NCBI RefSeq assembly: GCF_001428245.1
Contig: NZ_LMRV01000033.1
Span: 105,228-169,227 of the forward strand
Direction: 5' to 3'
Length of the DNA stretch: 64,000 nucleotides
From: Paenibacillus sp. Soil522
Lineage (GTDB): Bacteria > Bacillota > Bacilli > Paenibacillales > Paenibacillaceae
The position numbers and the translations under genes were made by a program. Positions within the stretch are counted from its first letter, which is position 1; every line of letters starts with the position of its first letter. Below, piece by piece: positions 1 through 7,127 of the stretch. Below the pieces are notes generated by a model that worked only from the letters and a program-made list of their open reading frames with translations, was not told the DNA's origin and searched no databases.

Positions 1-101
1 TGGCGGCGATGGTTATCTCGTCGATTCCGATGGTAATTATGTACCCGTTTGCGCAGAAGTTTTTTATAAAAGGCGTGCTGCTCGGTTCTATAAAAGAATA
101 G
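1..101 (+). CDS. ABC sugar permease, C-terminal end (partial)
   Basis: The open frame enters from the left edge and stops at 99-101. The last 32 codons read as a membrane segment followed by a KGVLLGSIKE-type end. This is the characteristic C-terminus of YtcP/LplC-type permeases of oligosaccharide ABC importers; the two complete YtcP-like permeases in this window end in GVMIGSVKG and GVMVGSLK. The 5' part lies outside the window, so substrate and partners cannot be judged. Confidence 0.8.
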   Translation, partial: AAMVISSIPMVIMYPFAQKFFIKGVLLGSIKE

Positions 102-206
102 TTGCAGGATTTCAATTGGTTAATCGTGGACGAGTGGAGAGGGCAGGAAGTTTACCGTTCCGATGATTTGATCAACTGGGAATGGTACGGGCTCATTCTC
201 GATTAG
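102..206 (+). pseudogene. Glycosidase fragment fused behind the permease
   Basis: Directly after the permease stop, in the same frame, 34 codons run to a TAG at 204-206. They read as VDEWRGQEVYRSDDLINW followed by a short tail. The VYRSDDL-NW pattern is typical of the first propeller blade of GH43/GH32-like five-bladed glycosidases. There is no start codon, no ribosome site and no downstream remainder. I read it as the scrap of a deleted glycosidase gene that followed the transporter. The family assignment rests on a short stretch. Confidence 0.45.
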
Positions 207-263
207 TCGGGAACCAGGGAAGATGATGGCAAGATTGGCCTGCATGCAGGCCTGTTATATGCG

Positions 264-313
264 AAAAAAGACGACTTCTCATCCCAAATAACGGGATGAG
301 CGTCGTCTTTTTT
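264..313 (+). terminator. Rho-independent terminator
   Basis: An A6 tract, then GACGAC, then CTCATCCC pairing with GGGATGAG, then GTCGTC and T6. The long symmetrical hairpin with A and T flanks could work in both directions. It ends the truncated transporter transcript. Confidence 0.85.
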
Positions 314-380
314 GATCCATAATTCAGACACTCCGTAAAACATGTAAGTTTATCGCGCCCCAAGCATAATTGATGCCATT

Positions 381-417
381 AAGGTCAGCCGGAATTATAA
401 TCTGGTTGGCCTTTTTG
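381..417 (+). terminator. Rho-independent terminator
   Basis: AAGGTCAGCCGGA pairs with TCTGGTTGGCCTT through G-U wobbles across a 7-base loop, followed by a T run. It has no intact gene in front of it, so it is probably left over from a deleted gene. Between it and the TetR promoter (about 418-534) I see only a short AGCAGAAGA microrepeat. Confidence 0.6.
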
Positions 418-534
418 CAGCTTTCCGGTTAGCAGAAGAAGCAGAAGAAGCAGTACGAAATCAAGCGCAGCCAGCAGCACCAAGGACGAGCAGAATTTTA
501 GAATTAGGCTTGGTCTGCCTCTAGTGGGAGAAAA

Positions 535-584
535 TTGACGTTGCAGAAAATATAGAATATAGTTATTATACACTTGTGTAATAA
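535..584 (+). promoter_or_regulatory. Promoter and overlapping operator of the TetR gene
   Basis: TTGACG at 535-540 and TATAGT at 558-563 are 17 bases apart, a near-consensus sigma-A promoter. An inverted repeat, TTATTA-T-ACAC-TT-GTGT-AATAA at 563-584, starts at the -10 box and covers the expected transcription start. Its position suggests autorepression by the TetR-type protein encoded next. Confidence 0.6.
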
Positions 585-610
585 GAATAACTGTTTTTGG
601 AGGGCGAGTG

Positions 611-1165
611 ATGAATGAGCAAGATTTACGGGTAATCAAAACAAAAAACAATTTAAAAAATGCATTGATTATTTTATTAAAGGAAAAGCCGTTAGAAAAA
701 ATTACGGTTACGGAATTGTGTAACGCGTCTGGCATTACGAGAAAAACCTTTTATTTACATTATGAAAGTATTTCAAAATTGTTTGAAGAAAAAGTTGAGC
801 AATTATTGGTTGATTTAGAGTCATCATTATTAGCAACTTCCAGATATCGTCAAAAGACAGACCGTTATCGTTTAGAACCCCAAATGATTCATCTATTCCA
901 ACATGTATACGATAATCAAGATTTTTATCGTTTCATGTTCCGTACAGGTTCAAATTTTGCTTATTATGAGATGTTTTTTTTGCAAATGAAAAAACTTGTG
1001 AAACGGTCATTGGATTCTATGGCGACGATTAGACAGGTAAGCGATTTTGAAATATCTTATCAAGCGAATGCAATTCTAGGTGTAATCATGGAATGGTATT
1101 ACCATAATTTTCAAGAAACAATTGATGACATGAATCAATTATTAATTAAAGCTTTAAAACTTTAG
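611..1165 (+). CDS. TetR/AcrR family transcriptional regulator
   Basis: A 184-residue repressor. Residues about 8-55 form the TetR helix-turn-helix, with TVTELCNASGITRKTFYLHY as recognition region. The C-terminal half is the helical ligand-binding domain of the type seen in DhaS-like Firmicute regulators. ATG 611 is preferred over GTG 608 because GGAGGG at 599-604 leaves only three bases before the GTG. The gene is followed after 18 bases by the alcohol dehydrogenase remnant, which it probably controlled together with itself. The pair is clearly more AT-rich than the flanking transporter genes, which suggests acquisition from elsewhere. Confidence 0.85.
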   Translation: MNEQDLRVIKTKNNLKNALIILLKEKPLEKITVTELCNASGITRKTFYLHYESISKLFEEKVEQLLVDLESSLLATSRYRQKTDRYRLEPQMIHLFQHVYDNQDFYRFMFRTGSNFAYYEMFFLQMKKLVKRSLDSMATIRQVSDFEISYQANAILGVIMEWYYHNFQETIDDMNQLLIKALKL

Positions 1166-1183
1166 TCTAAGGAGCGAACCGAT

Positions 1184-2204
1184 ATGATGAAAGCAGCAAT
1201 TTATTATGGAAAAAATGAAATTCGTGTAGAAGAAAGACCAATTCCTGCGGTGGGCAGTAAAGATGTGTTAGTTCGTAACTTGCGAGGCGGAATTTGTGGC
1301 ACGGATATTAATATCGTGAAAGTTGGCGCAGGCAATATGGGTATTAGTTTGGGTGCAGAGTTTGGACATGAAATGGTCGGGGGAAGTCGTCCAGGTAGGA
1401 GCAGACATATCTGCTGATATTAAAGTCGGAATGCGTGTTGGCATTAACCCAATTACGGCGAAACGAGTAGGGCGTCGCAAATCACTGGAATGCTCAGGTT
1501 TTTCTCAATATGTCCTGATAGAGGATGCGGCATTGAATTATAACTTATACGAAATGGATCAAAATATTCCATTAGAAGCAGCTGTTTTAATGGAGCCTTT
1601 AAGTGTCGGGCGACACGGTGCTTTCCGTGTAAACCCTCAGCGGGCAGATAAAGTCGTTGTTTTAGGCGCTGGTCCGATTGGCCTTTCAGCTACGGCAAGC
1701 TTGATTGCAGAAGGCATTACGAATGTTTGTGTCGTCGACATTGAAGATTGGCGTTTACAAAAAGCGACAGAACTAGGCGCCGTTACAGTGAACACCAAGA
1801 AAGAGGATTTAGCAGAAGGTTTAACAAAGCATTTCGGCGCAGTAAACGTTTATGGTCAAACCGTCCCGGATGTTGATGTTTTTATCGATGCGGCCGGTGC
1901 ACCCGTTCTATTCGAAAATGTAATGAAAATTGTTAAATCTCAAGCGAAAATTTCGATTATTGCGGTTTATAAAAATGAAGTACCCGTCAGTTTATCCCAA
2001 ATCATGTCAAAAGAACTGCAAATTCAAGGTGCAAGCGGTTATACGCATGAAGATATTACAAAGGTAGTCGATCACCTGACTAATAAAAAAACTAATATTG
2101 CAAATATCGTCACACAGGTCTATAAACTGGATGATATCCAAGAAGCGTTCAACGCAGCAATCGAAGCCAAAGAGGCTATCAAGGTTGTCGTTGATTTATC
2201 ATAA
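1184..2204 (+). pseudogene. Zinc-type alcohol dehydrogenase, frameshifted
   Basis: A medium-chain dehydrogenase of about 339 residues, related to sorbitol/butanediol dehydrogenases. The N-terminal frame (from ATG 1184, AAGGAG at 1169-1174) carries catalytic zinc ligands in GGICGTD and EFGHEMVG. The rest, including the Rossmann motif VVLGAGPIGL, is in another frame. The frames join without loss if one G is removed from the G5 run at 1379-1383. The four-cysteine structural zinc loop is absent; a short NPITAKRVGRRKS loop replaces it, which may be native to the subfamily. Without correction the product is a 77-residue fragment. A sequencing error in the homopolymer is possible. Confidence 0.8.
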
Positions 2205-2240
2205 CTTAATTGCAGTTCATGAATGTTACGAAGTAATGTT

Positions 2241-2275
2241 AAAGCCACAGTCGATCGGACGATTGTGGCTTTTTC
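2241..2275 (+). terminator. Rho-independent terminator
   Basis: AAGCCACAGTCG pairs with CGATTGTGGCTT around a 6-base loop and is followed by T5. It closes the TetR-dehydrogenase transcript. Confidence 0.85.
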
Positions 2276-2515
2276 ATATACAAAACGATGAATAGGATAG
2301 GGACAGCGAAGGCCAGGATAAGCGTAAGTATGAGGCTAAGTATGAATCTAATCATGATTGCCATCACAAGATTGCCCATTATAAGCAGCGGGGCGCGGAT
2401 CGTACGCAGGCCAAGTAAGTTTGTAATCTAGCCATAGTTATTGTAGTTTTGTCGAATACTTGTTTCAGCGCGGACAAGTTATGATTAAGTAGAAAACAAA
2501 CACAGGAGGGTTAAC
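2276..2515. other. Intergenic stretch, no recognised gene
   Basis: Plus-strand codons from about 2293 to a TAA at 2416-2418 form a short open stretch without a start codon, rich in Lys, His and Tyr and with a KYEAKYE repeat. I do not recognise it. No clear promoter with good spacing is visible before the solute-binding gene, although AGGAGGG sits just upstream of its start. Confidence 0.3.
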
Positions 2516-3898
2516 ATGAAAAAGAGAATTTTGACATCGCTCGCAGCAATCATTGCAACATGCGTGCTCATAACCGGATGCGGAGCGTCTACCGGCAATG
2601 GCAATGAAAATCAGGGCGGCAAGACCGCGGAAGAGCCGACAACGGCCCCTAAAACCAATGAGCCGGTTACGATTCGGGTCGCGCTGAATAAGGGCGAGGT
2701 TTCGGATGACGAAGTGAAAGAATTTGAGACGAATAATCCCGGCATTAAAATTAAACTTGAAGAGCTCAATCCGCAGAAGCTGGCTGCCCAAATCGCCACG
2801 AACGATGCGCCGGACCTGATTCGGGCGCAGGGTGCAGTCGACCTGACCTCTTATGTCGTCAAGGGTCTGGCTTTGGACCTTACTCCGTATCTGCAGAAGA
2901 GCCAAGTACTTAAAGAAGACGATTTCCTTCCTCCGGTGAATCTGTTCCGCTTCGACGGGAAGGTTCAAGGACAAGGACCTCTATACGGCATGCCGAAAGA
3001 TTGGTCGCCGGATTTTACAATCTTCTACAACAAAACCTTGTTTGACGCTGCTGGCGTGAAAGTTCCGGATTCGAAAACGCCGCTCACGTGGAACGAATTG
3101 ATGGAACTGGGCAAAAAATTGACCCTAACGGAAGACGGCAAGGTGAAGCAATACGGCCTCGCGTTGGGTTCGAAAACGCAAGCGGACCTTCCGTCCATCA
3201 TGCTCGATCTGGCAAGTAAAGGCGTCAAGGTTTTCTCCGAAGATATGAAAACAGTCGATTTTACAAAACCGGAAGTGAAGGAAGCTGTTTCCATGTGGGT
3301 GGATGCCGTCAAGAATAATCTGGGTAAAAACGACGTGAACCAGGATCCCGCTACATGGGGCGGAGATTTGTTTATGAACAATAAAGCCGCCATGATCATG
3401 GCAGGCTACTGGTTCTCCGGCATGATTCGCGGCGACGAGAAGATGAAGACGCACCTCGACGATTTCGGCATGCTTGCGGCGCCTATTGCCGAGAATGGTG
3501 ATCGAGTGTCGCCGACGGGCGCAGCTACCGGATTTATCATTAGCAAGAATACAAAGAATCCGGATCAGGCCTGGAACGTGTTCGAATATATTATGGCGGG
3601 CACTCCGGCGAAAAACCGCGCATCCGGCGGCTGGGGAGTACCGGCGCTTAAATCGCTGATTCCTCTAATGCCGCAGGTAACCGATTTCGACAAAAGGGTG
3701 TACAACCAGCTTCAGGAAGAATTGAAGTACTCGAACGTTCCTTTGGAAAGCAATCCGTTCTTGCTTAACGGCCAAACCCTTCTGGACAAATACGTGACGC
3801 CGGTTTATTTCGGCAAAGCGGATCTGGATGACGCCTTGAATGAGCTGACGAAAAACATGAACCTGATTATTCAAGAGAATATGAATGCCACGCAGTAA
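2516..3898 (+). CDS. Sugar ABC transporter solute-binding lipoprotein (family 1)
   Basis: A 460-residue extracellular binding protein that would capture an oligosaccharide and deliver it to the two permeases downstream. The N-terminus is a lipoprotein signal with lipobox LITG-C and Cys22 as the lipidated residue, followed by a Gly/Asn/Glu/Thr-rich linker to about residue 50. The remainder follows the MalE-like family 1 fold, including the GYWFSGM and NPDQAWNVFEYI regions usual in CUT1 binding proteins. AGGAGGG lies upstream of ATG 2516. The transporter has no ATPase gene nearby, as is normal for CUT1 systems that share an MsmX-type ATPase. The ligand cannot be read from sequence; two GH43 modules downstream suggest an arabinose- or xylose-containing oligosaccharide. 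Confidence 0.9.
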   Translation: MKKRILTSLAAIIATCVLITGCGASTGNGNENQGGKTAEEPTTAPKTNEPVTIRVALNKGEVSDDEVKEFETNNPGIKIKLEELNPQKLAAQIATNDAPDLIRAQGAVDLTSYVVKGLALDLTPYLQKSQVLKEDDFLPPVNLFRFDGKVQGQGPLYGMPKDWSPDFTIFYNKTLFDAAGVKVPDSKTPLTWNELMELGKKLTLTEDGKVKQYGLALGSKTQADLPSIMLDLASKGVKVFSEDMKTVDFTKPEVKEAVSMWVDAVKNNLGKNDVNQDPATWGGDLFMNNKAAMIMAGYWFSGMIRGDEKMKTHLDDFGMLAAPIAENGDRVSPTGAATGFIISKNTKNPDQAWNVFEYIMAGTPAKNRASGGWGVPALKSLIPLMPQVTDFDKRVYNQLQEELKYSNVPLESNPFLLNGQTLLDKYVTPVYFGKADLDDALNELTKNMNLIIQENMNATQ

Positions 3899-3917
3899 AA
3901 GCTGTTAGTTAAAGAAG

Positions 3918-3945
3918 GGAAAGGGAGAAGGCATTCTCCCTTTCC
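3918..3945 (+). promoter_or_regulatory. Intercistronic hairpin
   Basis: GGAAAGGGAGAA pairs perfectly (12 bp) with TTCTCCCTTTCC across a 4-base loop, with no T run behind it. It lies between the binding-protein gene and the first permease. Such hairpins typically stabilise the upstream message or attenuate readthrough, giving more binding protein than permease. That role is inferred. Confidence 0.65.
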
Positions 3946-3965
3946 GTTTATGGGAGTGACGAATC

Positions 3966-4871
3966 ATGCTGCAAACAAAAAAATGGAAACAATACGGGAC
4001 TTTTTACGCCTTCGTTTCGCCCTGGCTTATTATCTTTATCACCCTTGGGGTATTCCCGCTGCTGTACGGCCTATATCTGAGTTTTACGAATTACACGGGC
4101 TTTAACATGGACAAATTGAAATTTGTCGGGTTGAACAATTACAAAACGGTGTTTGAGGATTCCGAATCGATGTATGCGCTCGGACGCACGCTGCTGGTTA
4201 CGGCGATTAACGTCCCGCTCAGTCTCGCCATCGGCCTGCTTCTGGCAATCCTGTTAAACCTGAAGATCAAAGGGCTTTCCTGGTACAGAACCGCTTTCTA
4301 TATGCCTTCCGTTGTGCCGGTCGTTTCCACCGTATTGATGTGGAAATTTATTTTTTCCGGCGAAGGGCTGCTTAATACTTTTTTCACCCGTCTTCATCTT
4401 CCGCAGGTCAGCTGGCTCGGCTACGATTATGCGACAACCGCGCTGATCGTGATGCTGTTATGGGGAGCGGGCAGCAGTCTGCTCATCAATCTCGCAGGCT
4501 TGAAGGGTATTCCCGCCGATTTGTATGAGGCGGCCGAGATTGACGGAGCAAGTCCGATCCGCAAATTTTTTGCGGTCACTTTGCCGCTAATGACCCATAT
4601 CCTGTTCTTAAATTTAATTATGGGCATCATAGCGTCGCTTCAAATGTATATCCAACCAATCCTGTTGACAGGCAAAACGCTTCTGGATGCGCCGATTAAG
4701 CCCAATTATTTATATTTGGTACACGCTTTTCAGCAAATCTTTGCGTTTCAACGGTTCGGTTACGGCTTGGCGCTCATGTGGGTCTTGTTTATCGCGATCC
4801 TGCTGCTGACCGTATTAGTCTTTTATTCAAGCCGTTACTGGGTCTATTATGAGACCGAGCAGGAGGTGTAG
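3966..4871 (+). CDS. ABC sugar permease, MalF/UgpA type
   Basis: A 301-residue inner-membrane permease with six predicted membrane segments. The first is PWLIIFITLGVFPLLYGLYL near residues 18-38. The EAA loop that docks the ATPase reads YEAAEIDGASPIRKFFAVTLP near residues 183-203. Length and motif match CUT1 permeases. It is preceded by the solute-binding gene and followed after two bases by the second permease, with which it should form a heterodimer. Confidence 0.92.
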   Translation: MLQTKKWKQYGTFYAFVSPWLIIFITLGVFPLLYGLYLSFTNYTGFNMDKLKFVGLNNYKTVFEDSESMYALGRTLLVTAINVPLSLAIGLLLAILLNLKIKGLSWYRTAFYMPSVVPVVSTVLMWKFIFSGEGLLNTFFTRLHLPQVSWLGYDYATTALIVMLLWGAGSSLLINLAGLKGIPADLYEAAEIDGASPIRKFFAVTLPLMTHILFLNLIMGIIASLQMYIQPILLTGKTLLDAPIKPNYLYLVHAFQQIFAFQRFGYGLALMWVLFIAILLLTVLVFYSSRYWVYYETEQEV

Positions 4872-4873
4872 GG

Positions 4874-5713
4874 ATGGTTAACTCTGGAATCAACAAGCTG
4901 CCGCTTCGAATTGCAGTGTACGGCCTAATCGCTTTATTTACGGTCATTTTCGCTTATCCTTTCGTTCTGACGGTCGTCAATTCTCTCAATCCGCTGGGTT
5001 CCCTGCCGACCCTACTGCCGACTGGTTTCGATTGGAATAACTACGTATTGGCCGTGACCATGATCGAGTTTCCTGCCTTTCTGAAAAACTCGTTCATCAT
5101 TTGCGCCATCTATGTGCCTTTGACGACAATGTCCAGCGCGTTGGCCGGGTTTGCGTTCGCGAGACTTCACGCGCCGGGGAAGAAACTGTTCTTTCTGGTG
5201 ATTACTTCCACCATGATGCTTCCCCAGATCGTGACCCAAATCCCGACTTATATTCTCTTCAATAAGCTGGATTTTAATAATACGTTTTATCCATGGCTCC
5301 TATGGGGCATTGGCGGGGCGCCGTTCTTTATTTTTCTTTACCGGCAGTTCTTTTCCTCGATCCCGAGGGAGCTGGAAGAAGCTGCGCGGATCGACGGCTG
5401 CTCCACGCTCAGAATTTACTGGACTATTTTTCTGCCTTTGGCAACGCCGGCAACCTGGACGGCGGCGATTATGTGTTTCCAGTGGACCTGGGGCGACTTC
5501 ATTACGCCTTTCATGTTTTTGAAGGACGAGAATTATCCGCTTGCCACAGCCCTGGCTACGATTGGCTATCACCTGCCTGACAACCCGAACGTCGTGCTGC
5601 AGCAGCCGAGCTCGGCTGCGGCGATTCTGTTCATGCTTCCAACGATTGCCGCCTTCTTCTTCGGGCAGAGGTATTTGGTGGATGGTATTGCCGCGGGAGC
5701 TGTTAAAGGTTAA
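4874..5713 (+). CDS. ABC sugar permease, MalG/UgpE type
   Basis: A 279-residue permease, the second half of the importer channel. The EAA loop reads ELEEAARIDGCSTLRIYWTI near residues 170-190, and the C-terminus ends GIAAGAVKG as in MalG-like proteins. AGGAGGTG overlaps the 3' end of the preceding gene and serves ATG 4874, so the two permeases are translationally coupled. The next gene, a response regulator, starts 68 bases later in the same direction and is probably cotranscribed. Confidence 0.92.
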   Translation: MVNSGINKLPLRIAVYGLIALFTVIFAYPFVLTVVNSLNPLGSLPTLLPTGFDWNNYVLAVTMIEFPAFLKNSFIICAIYVPLTTMSSALAGFAFARLHAPGKKLFFLVITSTMMLPQIVTQIPTYILFNKLDFNNTFYPWLLWGIGGAPFFIFLYRQFFSSIPRELEEAARIDGCSTLRIYWTIFLPLATPATWTAAIMCFQWTWGDFITPFMFLKDENYPLATALATIGYHLPDNPNVVLQQPSSAAAILFMLPTIAAFFFGQRYLVDGIAAGAVKG

Positions 5714-5781
5714 ACTGGAACTGAATGTCGATTATTGTCGATTAATGTCTGTTTAATTTTCAACAAGAAGCAGGTGCAGCT

Positions 5782-7083
5782 ATGTTTACCATTTTAATCG
5801 TGGATGATGAAGCGGGAATACGCGATGGTCTTGCATCGCTGAATTGGCAGACGATCGGCTATGAAGTTGCCGGAGTCGCCGCGCATGGTTTGGAAGCTCT
5901 GGCTTTCATGGAGGAAAGGCCCGTCGATGTCATTCTCACCGATATCCGTATGCCGTTTATGGACGGCCTACAACTCCTTGGGGCCGTAAAAGAAAAGTAT
6001 CCCTTTGTCAAAGTCATCATACTCTCCGGGTATGATGACTTTGAATATGCCAAGCAAGCGCTAAAGTTAGGGGCGGCGGATTATTTGTTAAAGCCGACGA
6101 TTATCGAGGATCTTTTCGCCATATTTAACACGCTTCACCGGACAATGGTTAATGAGAAGCAAATCGAATATCGGCAGGCGACCCTTGAACGCAAAGAAAG
6201 ACTTCTTTCCCGGATGCTCCGGGTGAATTTTTTGAAAGAACTGTTAGCCGGGATGGTTAGCCCGGAGGACATCGAACAATCGGCTGCAGAAGCCGAATTC
6301 ATCTTCTCGCAGGAATCCGACTATCAAGTATCCATCTTGTCTCTGGACCGCATGCAAAAGGGAGTTTCCGGCATCAGCAAGAAAGAGCTGCGGTTGATTA
6401 CTTTCTCTCTAGACAACATGCTGTCGGAGCTGTGGGAAGCCAGAGATCTCGGTTATCATTATGTTGATCCAGAAACCGCCCGATGCTACTTCATCGGACG
6501 GGATATCGACTCGCAGGACGAAATGCTCCAGGTGAAGAAGCAGCTCGGCTCATGCATGGGGCTGTGGCAATCGACATTCACGATCAGTATTGGAGTTACC
6601 GTTACGAGTATAAAGCAGTTGCACGGTTCATGCCGCTCTGCCGAGCTCGCCCTGGTTTCCTCCGATGAAGGAAATCGGCTTTGTCTGGGCACATATGTAG
6701 AGGTTGACAGCCGTAGCGATACGCAGGAGCCGGTGGAGCAGGATCCGCCGGTACCCAAAGGTACGCATTACATCATCGAGGAAGCTAAAAATTATCTCCG
6801 CCAAAACTATTCAAAGAACGTCACTTTGAAGAAAGTGGCTGAGCATGTCCATGTGACGCCGAATTATTTAAGCGCCTTATTCAAAGAAACAGGCGAAAAT
6901 TACATTCAGTATCTGACTGTCCTGCGAATTGAGCAGTCGAAGACGCTGCTTAAAGACCCCAGGAACAAGATTTATGAAATCGTAGAGATGGTCGGCTACT
7001 CGGACCCGGCCTATTTCTCGGCGACATTCAAGAAATATGTCGGAAAAACGCCACTGGAATACAGGTTGTCAATGGAACAATAA
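5782..7083 (+). CDS. Response regulator, YesN-like with AraC output domain
   Basis: A 433-residue cytoplasmic DNA-binding regulator. Residues 1-120 form the receiver: acidic pair VDDE at 8-10, phosphoacceptor Asp54 in ILTDIRMP, and the later KP pair in LLKPTII. A helical middle follows. Residues about 330-433 form the two-helix AraC domain, with LKKVAEHVHVTPNYLSALFK and IVEMVGYSDPAYFSATFKK. It follows the transporter and precedes the cognate kinase by 44 bases. By analogy with YesMN systems it should activate the transporter and glycosidase genes around it. Confidence 0.92.
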   Translation: MFTILIVDDEAGIRDGLASLNWQTIGYEVAGVAAHGLEALAFMEERPVDVILTDIRMPFMDGLQLLGAVKEKYPFVKVIILSGYDDFEYAKQALKLGAADYLLKPTIIEDLFAIFNTLHRTMVNEKQIEYRQATLERKERLLSRMLRVNFLKELLAGMVSPEDIEQSAAEAEFIFSQESDYQVSILSLDRMQKGVSGISKKELRLITFSLDNMLSELWEARDLGYHYVDPETARCYFIGRDIDSQDEMLQVKKQLGSCMGLWQSTFTISIGVTVTSIKQLHGSCRSAELALVSSDEGNRLCLGTYVEVDSRSDTQEPVEQDPPVPKGTHYIIEEAKNYLRQNYSKNVTLKKVAEHVHVTPNYLSALFKETGENYIQYLTVLRIEQSKTLLKDPRNKIYEIVEMVGYSDPAYFSATFKKYVGKTPLEYRLSMEQ

Positions 7084-7127
7084 TTCGGAGAGGATTCATA
7101 AAAGACATCAAACGGAGACGAGCATCC

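Noticed and set aside
385-735. Minus-strand frame with a Leu-rich stretch before the TetR gene
   Set aside because: It overlaps the TetR promoter and start, and its Leu run is the reverse of an AGCAGAAGA microrepeat. No ribosome site or family features.
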